Of a stretch of 64,000 nucleotides of DNA, positions 1 through 7,981 are shown one piece after another. The translations under genes were made by a program, and so were the position numbers. The notes under the pieces are model-generated. The model worked only from the letters and a program-made list of their open reading frames with translations. It did no database searches and was not told where the DNA came from. Within the stretch, counting starts at the first letter, position 1. The number at the start of each line of letters is the position of its first letter. The stretch comes from CANJIV01 sp046330225 (GTDB lineage: Bacteria; Actinomycetota; Thermoleophilia; Solirubrobacterales; Solirubrobacteraceae): contig JAXLTD010000005.1 in NCBI GenBank assembly GCA_046330225.1, positions 186,001-250,000 of the forward strand, written 5' to 3'.

Positions 1-633
1 CACCGTGAAGGACTTCGAGACCTCGTTCGGCGCGAAGGTCAGCGTGCCGCTCGCCGCCGTGTAGTCGGCGCCGGCCGTGGCGGTGCCGTCGCTCGTGGCG
101 TAGTCGACCGAGTCGGTGGCCCCGAGGTGGCCGCTGCGCAGCACCTCGATCGTCGCCGTCCCGGCGCTCTCGTTCACGACCGAGCTGGCCACCTTGAAGG
201 CCGAGAAGCTGTCGTCGTCGACGATCGTGAGCGTCGCGACGGTGGGGCTGCCGAGATGCCCGTCGCCCGCCGGCCCCGCGGCGGTCAGGCGCAGGGTCAC
301 GGTCTCGTCGCCCTCGAGGAAGGGGTCGTCGGTGATCGGGACGGTGAACGTGCGCTGCTGCTCGTTTGGCCCGAACGTGATGCGGCCGGACGTCGCCTGA
401 TAGTCGGCGCCCGCCACGGCGGTCCCGTCCTCGGTCGTGTAGTCGACCCACGGCGTCGTCCCGCTGCCCGTGCGGTTGACGGTGATCGTTGCGGTCCCGG
501 CGCTCTCCGGCACCGTGATGTTCGTGATCGGGAACGACATCGCGTGCGCGCCCGCCTGCGCTGCGCCGATCGCCCCGATGGCCAGGCACGCCGCCAGCGT
601 GCCGGCGCCGATGCTCCACCTTGTGCGTCCCAC
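1..633 (-). CDS. Secreted Calx-beta repeat protein (N-terminal part)
   Basis: The gene runs off the left edge, so only the first 211 codons are visible. The GTG start at 633 is preceded by GGAGG at good spacing. Residues 1-32 form a signal peptide (basic start, Leu/Ala/Ile-rich core, Ala-rich cleavage region). Then come Calx-beta type repeats: each has a 'VxESAGTATI' strand, a 'VDYxTxDGTAxAGADY' segment and a 'GTLTFxPNE' turn followed by an F-T-V strand; two are seen and a third begins. Calx-beta domains are Ca-binding beta sandwiches of surface and adhesion proteins. Function beyond an exported, probably cell-surface protein cannot be told. The 145 bp upstream (634-778) hold only GC-rich sequence with weak hairpin potential. 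Confidence 0.8.
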   Translation of the reverse strand, partial: MGRTRWSIGAGTLAACLAIGAIGAAQAGAHAMSFPITNITVPESAGTATITVNRTGSGTTPWVDYTTEDGTAVAGADYQATSGRITFGPNEQQRTFTVPITDDPFLEGDETVTLRLTAAGPAGDGHLGSPTVATLTIVDDDSFSAFKVASSVVNESAGTATIEVLRSGHLGATDSVDYATSDGTATAGADYTAASGTLTFAPNEVSKSFTV

Positions 634-778
634 CGCGTCCTCCGTCTCCCAAGTGTGCGCCCGCCCGGCCGTGGCCGGCGGGCCTCCCGCCGACTCCGTC
701 GGTGCGGCGGCGCAGGGGCTTGACCCGTCGCGGGCGGGAGTCGGCCGGACGTCCGCAGGCCGGGCTTGAGGACCTGTC

Positions 779-1309
779 TCAGTCCGGGGGCAGGGCGGCG
801 GCGGCGCGCCGGTTCGCGGCGGCGAGGCCGTCTGCCAGGTCGGCCGCCGTCTCTCCGAGCACGATCGCGGCCTCCGTGTCGGGGCGCCAGGCGGCGTTCC
901 CCGCCGCGTCGCGCGCGATCGCGGCGAGACGGGCGGCCTCGCGAGCCATCGCGGCGACCTCGGCGGGCACCCGCGCGGCGGCCTCGAGGGCCTCGGCGCG
1001 GGCAGCGCCGGCGGTGCCGCGCACGCGCCCGTAGGCCTCGGCGTCACGCGCGATCGCGGCCGCGGCGGCGGTCCGGATCTCTCCGGCACGGGCGCCCGCC
1101 GCCTCGAGCGCGTCCTGCTGGGCCGGCGCCCGGCGGGCCGCTAGCGCGAGCGTCAGCTGCGCGAGCGCGGCGGCCAGCCCCGCGGCGGCCGCCGCCGCGG
1201 CGCCGGCCGCGCCGGCCTGCCCCGGATCGGCCACCTGCGCGAGCAGGCGGTCGAGGGCTGCGCGGTCCTCGGGCGGGACCGTCACGGGCGCGCTGGCCGC
1301 GGTGCGCAC
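779..1309 (-). CDS. Cyclodeaminase/cyclohydrolase family protein (FchA-like)
   Basis: A 176-aa, Ala-rich, all-helical protein of the formiminotransferase-cyclodeaminase C-terminal family (FTCD_C). Members include methenyl-THF cyclohydrolase FchA of methylotrophs and formimino-THF cyclodeaminase. It starts with GTG only 9 nt after the stop of the formate-THF ligase gene, in the same frame, so the two are certainly cotranscribed. Next to a formate-THF ligase, the most likely reaction is 10-formyl-THF to and from 5,10-methenyl-THF. The family is recognised from composition, size, the helical region with the 'IARDAEAYGRV' segment, and context. The exact substrate is inference. Confidence 0.7.
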   Translation of the reverse strand: MRTAASAPVTVPPEDRAALDRLLAQVADPGQAGAAGAAAAAAAGLAAALAQLTLALAARRAPAQQDALEAAGARAGEIRTAAAAAIARDAEAYGRVRGTAGAARAEALEAAARVPAEVAAMAREAARLAAIARDAAGNAAWRPDTEAAIVLGETAADLADGLAAANRRAAAALPPD

Positions 1310-1318
1310 ATCGCCGCG

Positions 1319-2998
1319 CTAGAACAGCCCGACGGTGCGCCCCTCGGCGTCGATGTCGACGTTGAACGCCGCGGGCGTCTTGCCGAGCCCGGGCATCTGC
1401 TGAATGTCGCCGCAGAGCGGCACGAGCCAGCCCGCACCCGTGTAGGCCCGCAGGTCGCGGATCGGGAGCGTGAAGCCCGTCGGCGCGCCGAGCAGCGTGG
1501 GATCCGAGGAGAGCGACAGCGGCGTCTTGGCCATGCAGACCGGCAGCCGGTCGAGGCCCGCCGCCGTGAACTGCTCGATCTTGCGCTCGGCATCGAGGTA
1601 GTAGACGACGCCGTCGGCGCCGTAGACCCGCGTGGCGATCGCCTCGATCTTCTCCTTGATCGACGCCTCCTCCGGGTAGAGGAAGCGGAAGTCCGACGGC
1701 TGGTCGGCGGCGTGGGCGACGGCCTCGGCGAGCTCGGCGGCTCCGGCGCCGCCCTTCGCGAAGGCGTCGTTGACCTCGGACGCGGCGGCGCCGCCCTGCA
1801 GGGCGAGGCGCTTGACGAGCTCGACCTCCTCGTCGGTGTCGCCGGGCCGGCGGTTGACCGCCACGACGCAGGGGAGCCCGAACTCGCGGACGATCCCAAG
1901 ATGACGGTGCACGTTGGCGATGCCCGCTTCGATCGCGCGCCACTGGTCCTGCTGGGAGACGTCCGGGTCGTCCTGCAGGCCGCCGTGGTGCTTGATCGCA
2001 CGCACCGTGCACACGAGGACGACCGCGTTCGGCCGCAGGCCGCCCGAGCGGCACACGATGTCCATGAACTTCTCCATCCCCATGTCGGCCCCGAAGCCCG
2101 ACTCGGTGATGACGTACTCGCCGAGCTTGAGGCCGATGCGGTCGGCGACGACCGAGTTGTTCCCGTGCGCGATGTTCGCGAACGGGCCGGCGTGCATGAG
2201 GCAGGGCTGGCCTTCGAGCGTCTGGATGAGGTTCGGCTTGAGCGCGTCCTTCAGGAGCACGGTCATCGCCCCGGCGGCGCCGAGGTCCTCGGCGGTGACG
2301 GGCCGGTTGCCGTCGTAGGAGTAGGCGGCGGTGATCGCGCCGATGCGCCGGCGGAGGTCCTGCAGGTCGCTCGCGACGGCCAGGACGGCCATCACCTCCG
2401 AGGCGGCCGTGATGTCGAAGCCGGTCTCGCGCGGATAGCCGTTCGCCCGGCCGCCGAGGCCGATCGCGACGTCGCGCAGCGCGCGGTCGTTCATGTCCAG
2501 CGCCCGCTTCCACGTGACGCGCAGGGCGTCGATCTTGTGCGGGTTGCCGTGGAGGATCGAGGCGTCCAGGAGCGCGGCGAGGAGGTTGTTCGCGGCACCG
2601 ACCGCATGGATGTCGCCGGTGAAGTGCAGGTTCAGGTCCTCCATCGGGACGACCTGGGCCATGCCGCCGCCGGCGGCGCCGCCCTTGATGCCGAAGACCG
2701 GCCCGAGCGACGGCTCCCGCAGCGCGAGCACCGGGCTCTTGCCGATCACGCCCATGCCCTGGGTGAGCGAGACCGAGGTGGTCGTCTTGCCCTCGCCGGC
2801 CTTCGTCGGCGTCATGCCGGCGACGCAGATGAGCTTGCCGTCGGGCTGGTCGGCGAGGCGGTCGAGCACCGAGAGCGAGACCTTGCCCTTGTAGCGGCCG
2901 TACGGCTCGATCTCGTCCTCCTGAAGGCCCAGGCGCGTGCCGATCTCCTCGATGGGCAGCAGGGCTGCTTCCTGTGCGATCTCCAGGCTGCTCTTCAT
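1319..2998 (-). CDS. fhs: Formate-tetrahydrofolate ligase
   Basis: A 559-aa protein, full length for the family. It makes 10-formyl-THF from formate, THF and ATP in the cytosol. The P-loop 'TPTKAGEGKTTT' lies at about residues 63-74, and 'GIKGGAAGGGMAQVVPMEDLNLHFTGD' type FTL blocks follow (key residues around 105-130). It is first in a two-gene unit with the FchA-like cyclohydrolase. The ATG at 2998 begins MKSSLEIAQE, as in other FTLs. A candidate operator (3053-3072) shared with FDH and other C1 genes lies 55-74 bp upstream, which suggests coordinated control. In this context it could serve assimilation of formate or, in reverse, release of C1 units for formate dehydrogenase. Confidence 0.97.
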   Translation of the reverse strand: MKSSLEIAQEAALLPIEEIGTRLGLQEDEIEPYGRYKGKVSLSVLDRLADQPDGKLICVAGMTPTKAGEGKTTTSVSLTQGMGVIGKSPVLALREPSLGPVFGIKGGAAGGGMAQVVPMEDLNLHFTGDIHAVGAANNLLAALLDASILHGNPHKIDALRVTWKRALDMNDRALRDVAIGLGGRANGYPRETGFDITAASEVMAVLAVASDLQDLRRRIGAITAAYSYDGNRPVTAEDLGAAGAMTVLLKDALKPNLIQTLEGQPCLMHAGPFANIAHGNNSVVADRIGLKLGEYVITESGFGADMGMEKFMDIVCRSGGLRPNAVVLVCTVRAIKHHGGLQDDPDVSQQDQWRAIEAGIANVHRHLGIVREFGLPCVVAVNRRPGDTDEEVELVKRLALQGGAAASEVNDAFAKGGAGAAELAEAVAHAADQPSDFRFLYPEEASIKEKIEAIATRVYGADGVVYYLDAERKIEQFTAAGLDRLPVCMAKTPLSLSSDPTLLGAPTGFTLPIRDLRAYTGAGWLVPLCGDIQQMPGLGKTPAAFNVDIDAEGRTVGLF

Positions 2999-3052
2999 GC
3001 GGGCGCTCTCTCTCCTTCGCGGTGCGGCGGCTTCGCGGTGCGGGCTGCGACC

Positions 3053-3072
3053 TTAGACAAATAGGTACAACG
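3053..3072. promoter_or_regulatory. Candidate C1-regulon operator, site A (upstream of fhs)
   Basis: The sequence is TTAGACAAATAGGTACAACG. It sits in an AT-richer patch 55-74 bp upstream of the fhs start. It matches, nearly base for base, sites at 29563-29582, 30321-30340, 38606-38625 and 20990-21009. The pattern is a loose inverted repeat (TTGnAC ... GTnCAA). Operator function is inferred from recurrence and position. Confidence 0.5.
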
Positions 3073-3101
3073 ATGCAACCGGCGGCGCAGCGGCGCGCGC
3101 G

Positions 3102-4340
3102 TCACCGCGGGGGCGCCGGTGGTGCGGGGCCGAGGTCCTCGAGCAGGCCGAGCCGGCGGGCCAGCCACGGTGCCGGCATCGCCTGGATGGCGAGCGTGAC
3201 CACGATCGCCAGGCCGATCACGCTCGCAAAGAGCCCGTTGTCCGGAACGCCGAGGCCGGCGAGCACGCCGACGAGCGCGGCCGGGACCACGCCCGTCTCG
3301 CGCGACCAGGCCAGGAACACGAGCTCGGGCCGGCTCCAGTCCGCCCGCCCATCCGCGAGCGTGCACAGCCACACCACGAGCGGCCGGGCGACGACGACGA
3401 GCGCGGCGAGCACCACGAGCGCCGGCCCGAGCTGGCGCCAGATCTCCGCGAACGGGAGGTTCGCGCCCAGCACCACGAAGACGAACAGCGTCACGAGATC
3501 CGCGAGGTTGCGCGCGAAGTCCTTCATCTCCCGCTCGTGCTCGGCGTGCATGGACAGCCCCAGCCGCTCCATGTTGCCCACGATCAGCCCGGCGACGAAC
3601 GCGCCGAGATAGCCGCTGCCGCCGGCGGTGTCGAGCGAGACGTAGCCGATCGTCACGACCGCGAGGACCGCGATCGCCGAGGACTCCCGCCAGATCCCGG
3701 CGCGGTGCGACGAGATCGCCGCCGACAGGGCGACGCCCGCCACGATGCCCACGACCGTGCTGATCCCGAGGTCGAGCACGAACTCGGCGGCGGGCTTCCC
3801 GACCGAGCTGTCCCCGCTGAGCAGCACGCCGGCCAGGCTCAGCGCGAGGACCGCGCCCACCGGGTCGTTGAACGCCGACTCGGCGATGAGCGTCTGGGCG
3901 ACTTTCGGCCGCAGACCGGTCCCGGTGAACAGCGGGATGAGGATCGCCGGGTCGGTGGGCGAGAGCACGGCCCCGAGCAGGAGCGACTCGGTCCAGCCCA
4001 GCCCGAACGCCGCGTGTGCGGCGACCGCGACGATCCCGGCAGTCACCAGGACGCCGGCCGTCGCGAGCAGGCCGAGCGAGATGGCCGTGCGCCGCAGGAC
4101 CGCGACGGACAGGTTCAGCCCGCCGTAGAAGAGGATCGCCGAGACGCCGAGCGTGAAGATGAGCTGCGCACCGAGGGAGTCCAGCGGCACGTCGATCGCG
4201 CCGAGGACCGAGGGGCCCAGCAGGGCGCCGACGAGCACGAGCAGCAGCATCTCGGGCACCGGCAGCACCGAGGCGATCGTTCGGACCGCCAGGCCGGCGC
4301 CCAGCACGAACGCCAGGGTCGCGATGACGTCGCGGGTCAT
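3102..4340 (-). CDS. CPA1-type cation/proton antiporter
   Basis: A 412-aa integral membrane protein with about 11-12 hydrophobic segments. It carries the CPA antiporter signatures 'LGAVLSPTDPAIL' (about residues 126-138) and 'AESAFNDPVGAVL' (about 157-169); the ND pair is the usual ion-translocating site. It should exchange Na+ or K+ for H+ across the cytoplasmic membrane. The C-terminus is short (Pro-rich) without a TrkA_C or CBS extension. It is transcribed divergently from the XRE regulator gene across 89 bp and is separate from the fhs unit, with about 100 bp between them. Confidence 0.88.
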   Translation of the reverse strand: MTRDVIATLAFVLGAGLAVRTIASVLPVPEMLLLVLVGALLGPSVLGAIDVPLDSLGAQLIFTLGVSAILFYGGLNLSVAVLRRTAISLGLLATAGVLVTAGIVAVAAHAAFGLGWTESLLLGAVLSPTDPAILIPLFTGTGLRPKVAQTLIAESAFNDPVGAVLALSLAGVLLSGDSSVGKPAAEFVLDLGISTVVGIVAGVALSAAISSHRAGIWRESSAIAVLAVVTIGYVSLDTAGGSGYLGAFVAGLIVGNMERLGLSMHAEHEREMKDFARNLADLVTLFVFVVLGANLPFAEIWRQLGPALVVLAALVVVARPLVVWLCTLADGRADWSRPELVFLAWSRETGVVPAALVGVLAGLGVPDNGLFASVIGLAIVVTLAIQAMPAPWLARRLGLLEDLGPAPPAPPR

Positions 4341-4429
4341 CAGGCGAGCGTATCCCCAGGTGGCGCCGCCGGGAACCGGGCCGCCCAGGCTCTAAGGTCT
4401 CTGGGCGTGGAGACCGGGGTGCCATCCGC

Positions 4430-5566
4430 ATGACCGCGTCCTCCGGGCCGCCGCGGACCCTCCCGCCCGCCAGCTCGGGCATCGCGGGCCTGGACCCGGC
4501 GCTTGGCGGCGGGTTCCTGTGGGGCGACAACGTCATCTGGCGCTGCGCGGACCCGGAGCTCCTCGCGCGCATCTATGGCGCGATCGGGCCGCCGAGCCGC
4601 GACGCCGGCTATGCGCTGCTCACCGTGCAGGACGGGCGGCTGGCGCAGGACGGCGGCCGCACCGATGGGCCCGACGCGCTCCTGTCGGACCTGGAGAGCA
4701 CAGTGCCCGAGCGGTCTCCCGCCGTCGTGCTGTTCGAGCCGTTCGCCGCGATGGCGCAGCGCTGGGGCACCGCCGCGGCCGCAGGGTTCTACGAGCGCTG
4801 CTGTCCGGCCCTGCTCGACATGGGCGCGGTGGCCTACTGGGCGATGGGCCCGGGGGAGGAGCCGTTCGGCACGCTGACCGACGAGATGGCCCAGTGCATC
4901 GTCGAGATCGACGGGGATCTGCTGCGCATCGCGAAGGCCGAAGGCCGTCAGCCCGCCACGGCGGGCACGGTGCTGCGGCTGGCGGACGCCGCCGGCGAGC
5001 TCACGGCCGAGCCGCCGGGGGGCGCGCAACTCGTCGCCGAGGCCCTCACCCGGCTGCGCCGCGAGCACGGCCTCGCCCAGAGCGAGCTCGCGCGGCTGGC
5101 GGGCGTGTCCCAGAGCGCGGTCTCCCAGGCCGAGCGCGGGCAGCACAGCCTGTCGCTCGACACGGTCCTGCGGCTGGCGGCGAACCTCGGCACGAGCCTC
5201 GACGAGCTGCTCGGCGTCCGGCGCGACGGTCGGCCGACCCACCTGCTGGGCCGCCATCGGCTCGGCGCAGGCCCCGGCGCGCGGGTCATCGTCGACGCCC
5301 CGCAGCTCCCGAGCCGGGTGGTGGTCGTCGAGGTCGCTCCGCGCGGGACGACGCGGCTCGGCCGCGCCCAGGCCGTGCTGCCGGCCACCGTCTGCGTGGC
5401 GTCGGGTCTCGTCGAGGCACGCCTGGCCAGCACCGCCGCCGTGCTGCGGCCGGGGGAGGCCGCGGTCGTTCCGGACGGCCGCGTCGAGTCGCTGCGCAAT
5501 CTCTCCGACGAGCTCGCGGTCGCCTTCGTGGTGTACGGCGCGCCTGGCTCCGACCCCTCCGCCTAG
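4430..5566 (+). CDS. XRE-family regulator with degenerate KaiC/RecA-like N-terminal domain and C-terminal cupin
   Basis: A 378-aa protein in three parts. Residues ~15-195 resemble a KaiC/GvpD RecA-like fold: it opens with 'SGIAGLDPALGGGFLWGD', like KaiC's 'GIxGLDxxLGGGFxxG', and has a hydrophobic Walker-B-like strand 'PAVVLFEPF'. The Walker A lysine loop is missing, so ATP binding is doubtful. Residues ~209-262 are an XRE helix-turn-helix ('QSELARLAGVSQSAVSQAERG'). Residues ~275-370 look like a small cupin sensor. It lies 159 bp upstream of, and codirectional with, an APC permease gene, so it probably controls that transporter. The ligand is unknown. The three-part architecture is unusual; most XRE-cupin regulators lack the first domain. 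Confidence 0.72.
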   Translation: MTASSGPPRTLPPASSGIAGLDPALGGGFLWGDNVIWRCADPELLARIYGAIGPPSRDAGYALLTVQDGRLAQDGGRTDGPDALLSDLESTVPERSPAVVLFEPFAAMAQRWGTAAAAGFYERCCPALLDMGAVAYWAMGPGEEPFGTLTDEMAQCIVEIDGDLLRIAKAEGRQPATAGTVLRLADAAGELTAEPPGGAQLVAEALTRLRREHGLAQSELARLAGVSQSAVSQAERGQHSLSLDTVLRLAANLGTSLDELLGVRRDGRPTHLLGRHRLGAGPGARVIVDAPQLPSRVVVVEVAPRGTTRLGRAQAVLPATVCVASGLVEARLASTAAVLRPGEAAVVPDGRVESLRNLSDELAVAFVVYGAPGSDPSA

Positions 5567-5725
5567 CCGGAGGGCTGAACAAGCTGGGCTTCTCGCTTTT
5601 CCGCTCGTTCCGTCCGTACGGGCCGGAAATATCAGTAGGGCTTGACAGGCGGCACTAGTATCGGGGTTGGCGCGTAGGCGCCCCGGGTGGGGAGCCGGGA
5701 ACGGGAATCGGAGAGGAGACTCGCA

Positions 5726-7270
5726 ATGGCCGAGGTTGACGCGGCGGCAGGCGTTCAGGACGAGCTGACCTACGAGGGCGGCGGGCTCAAGCAGGAGACG
5801 AACTGGTGGGGCGCATTCGTCATCGGCCTCGCCGGCGTGATCCTGGTCACGGGCATCGCGCCCGTGATGGTCACGACACTCGGCGCGGCGTCGATTCCGC
5901 TCATCGTCGTCGTGACGTTCAGCGGCTACCTGCTCTGCCTCCTCCTCGCGGAGCTCGCGGCGATGATGCCCGAGCGCACCGGCGGCCTGCCCTCGTTCGT
6001 CTATCCGGCCTTCCGGGACCGCAGTCCCAAGGTGGCCGCCCACGCGAACGGGATCACGGCGTGGGCGTACTGGCTCGGCTGGTTCCCGGTCGCGCCGCTC
6101 AACATGATCCTCGCGTCGTTCTATCTCGCTGACCGGTTCGGGCTCGACACGACCTCGGGCTTCACCCCGATCAACACCTTCATCGCCTGGTGGACGCTCG
6201 CGATCGCCGTCGTCGGCATCCTGCTCGTGTTCATCCCCGCGTACTTCGGGATCCGCATCGGGACGGCCTTCGCCACGGTGCTCGGCGTGCTCTCGATGAT
6301 CCCGCTGACGTTCCTGGCCGTGTCCTGGCTGTTCAGCGGCGAGGCCGACTGGGGCAACGTGTCGGGCTTCAACCAGCTCGACGGGTCCTCCTTCTGGTCC
6401 GGCGCTGACGGCGTCGGCCCGCTGACGCTCTACCTCGCCTACGCCTTCCTGCTCACCTGGAACGTGATCGCGATGGAGGCGGCCGCCTGCTACATCGGCG
6501 AGTGCCGGGACCCGAAGCGCGACGCGAAGATCGCGATGAACCTCGAGGGCGGCTACGGCCTGCTCATCTACACCCTCATCCCGCTCGGCTTCGTGGCGGT
6601 GCTGGGATCCAAGGCGCTGTCGAACCCGGACCTCGTCGACCCGAACACGATGTTCGTGACGTTCGCCGGCAAGATCTTCTCGGCCAGCGGCGAGGCGCTC
6701 AACTGGATCATCGCGGTCATGCTCATCGTCGCGCTCGCGCTCTCGGCGCTCAACGCGATCATGGGCTGCGCCCGGTCCCTGCACCAGATGTCGATCGACG
6801 GCCAGTTCCCGCGGTTCTTCCAAGAGGTGAACCGCCACGGCGTCCCGGGCCGGTCCATGGCCTTCAACGTCGTGTGCTCGCTGCTGGTCGTCCTGCTCGG
6901 CGGGGCGGTCGAGATCTACACGTTCTCGAACGTCGGCTACACCGCGTCGGTCGTGGTGGTGTGCGTCGCCTACTACATGCTCAAGAAGCACCGCCCGAAC
7001 GTGTCGCGGCCGTTCAGCCTCCCCGGCTGGTTCAAGTGGGTCGCGATGGCACTGGCGATCTTCTTCTTCATCATCTGGTCCTACGGCGGCTACGAGTACT
7101 CGCAGATCGGCGACGCCGAGGTCTATTACTTCCTCGGCTGGGCCGTGCTGGTGGCCTACATCCCGCTCTACCTCTACCGGACCCGGGTGGAGGACAAGCG
7201 GCACGGCCCGCCGGAGCCGGGGGCGACCGTGGCCCCGCCGGCGATGGACGAAGTGATCCACGAGAAATAG
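5726..7270 (+). CDS. APC-superfamily amino acid/amine permease
   Basis: A 514-aa membrane protein with about 12 transmembrane segments and a hydrophilic C-terminal tail. It belongs to the amino acid-polyamine-organocation group: an early helix 'FVIGLAGVILVTGIAPVM' followed by 'LLLAELAAMMPERTGGLPSFVYPAF', which matches the APC TM1-TM2 pattern. I chose the ATG at 5726 because GGAGAGGAG lies 6-14 bases before it; an upstream in-frame start at 5687 lacks a Shine-Dalgarno. The gene follows the XRE-cupin regulator and precedes Usp and DUF294 genes, so uptake is probably coupled to signalling. Substrate unknown; amino acids or (methyl)amines are plausible given the GlnT-type operon nearby. An AT-richer patch at 5620-5665, including TTGACA, may hold the promoter. 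Confidence 0.85.
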   Translation: MAEVDAAAGVQDELTYEGGGLKQETNWWGAFVIGLAGVILVTGIAPVMVTTLGAASIPLIVVVTFSGYLLCLLLAELAAMMPERTGGLPSFVYPAFRDRSPKVAAHANGITAWAYWLGWFPVAPLNMILASFYLADRFGLDTTSGFTPINTFIAWWTLAIAVVGILLVFIPAYFGIRIGTAFATVLGVLSMIPLTFLAVSWLFSGEADWGNVSGFNQLDGSSFWSGADGVGPLTLYLAYAFLLTWNVIAMEAAACYIGECRDPKRDAKIAMNLEGGYGLLIYTLIPLGFVAVLGSKALSNPDLVDPNTMFVTFAGKIFSASGEALNWIIAVMLIVALALSALNAIMGCARSLHQMSIDGQFPRFFQEVNRHGVPGRSMAFNVVCSLLVVLLGGAVEIYTFSNVGYTASVVVVCVAYYMLKKHRPNVSRPFSLPGWFKWVAMALAIFFFIIWSYGGYEYSQIGDAEVYYFLGWAVLVAYIPLYLYRTRVEDKRHGPPEPGATVAPPAMDEVIHEK

Positions 7271-7282
7271 CTGCGAGGATCC

Positions 7283-7310
7283 GGGGGCGGCGCCACGACG
7301 TGCCGCCCCC
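7283..7310 (+). terminator. Hairpin after the permease gene
   Basis: GGGGGCGGC (7283-7291) pairs perfectly with GCCGCCCCC (7302-7310) around a 10-nt loop, 12 nt after the permease stop. There is no U-tract. It may terminate, attenuate or stabilise the message before the Usp gene, whose start is 9 nt further on. Confidence 0.5.
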
Positions 7311-7318
7311 GTGCCGCC

Positions 7319-7939
7319 ATGGCCCGCACTTCGTCCGCCGAGCCGCCGGACCCCGCCGATCACCCGCCGGCGAAGATCCTGCTGGCCAGCGAGGAGCGCG
7401 ACTTCGCGCCGCACACGGTCGACTACGCGGCGCGCCTCTCCGCCCGCACGCGGGCGCCGGTGCACGTCTTCGTGATCGCCCGAATCCACGGGACGACGTT
7501 CGGCTTCCCCAACCCGGGCCTGATGCCCACGCGCAAGGAGTGGGACGCCCGCCGCCAGACCGTCGAGCGCGCCGTGGCCGAGCTGAAGCGGCGGGGCGTG
7601 GCGGCCAGCGGCGGCGTGCTCGGGACGCGGCGGGCGACCAAGCGCATCATCGGCGAGGCCGAGCGCCTCGGCTGTGACGCGATCGTCATGGAGGCCGGGC
7701 GCGAGCGCGGCAAGTTCGTCGGCGACTTCATGTGGAACCAGGAGGCGTGGCGCGTGCGCCGCAAGTCGCCGGTTCCCGTCTACATCGTGCCGGAGGATCC
7801 GGAGGAGGCCGCCGGCACGCTGCCGGAGCCCGAGGCGCCGCCGGCCGCGCCCGAGCCGGCGCCCGGCCCGCACGACGCCCACGCTCGGCGCAAGCGCAAG
7901 CACCGCCACGGCGCGCGCCCGGGCTCGCCACGCCGGTGA
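7319..7939 (+). CDS. Universal stress protein (UspA) domain protein
   Basis: A 206-aa cytosolic protein. The Usp fold spans about residues 18-155: beta strand 'AKILLASEERDFAPHTVDYA', then 'APVHVFVIARIHG', then 'LGCDAIVMEAGRERGKFVGDFMWNQ' and a final 'VPVYIVPE' strand. The C-terminal 45 residues are low-complexity Pro/Glu/Ala and basic. The nucleotide-binding loop GxxGxxxxG(S/T) is replaced by 'GRERGKFVGDFM', so ATP binding is uncertain. It sits between the APC permease and a DUF294 signalling protein, as part of that unit. The role is probably regulation of the transporter or of stress physiology. Confidence 0.75.
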   Translation: MARTSSAEPPDPADHPPAKILLASEERDFAPHTVDYAARLSARTRAPVHVFVIARIHGTTFGFPNPGLMPTRKEWDARRQTVERAVAELKRRGVAASGGVLGTRRATKRIIGEAERLGCDAIVMEAGRERGKFVGDFMWNQEAWRVRRKSPVPVYIVPEDPEEAAGTLPEPEAPPAAPEPAPGPHDAHARRKRKHRHGARPGSPRR

Positions 7940-7981
7940 CCGCGCCGGCCTCGCTCCGTCCGCTCGTCTAGCGTCCAGCCT

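Noticed and set aside
5642..5661. TTGACA followed by TAGTAT as a sigma-70 promoter for the APC permease
   Set aside because: The spacing is 8 bp, far from 17, so the two cannot serve as paired -35 and -10 boxes. Only a general AT-rich promoter patch can be claimed.
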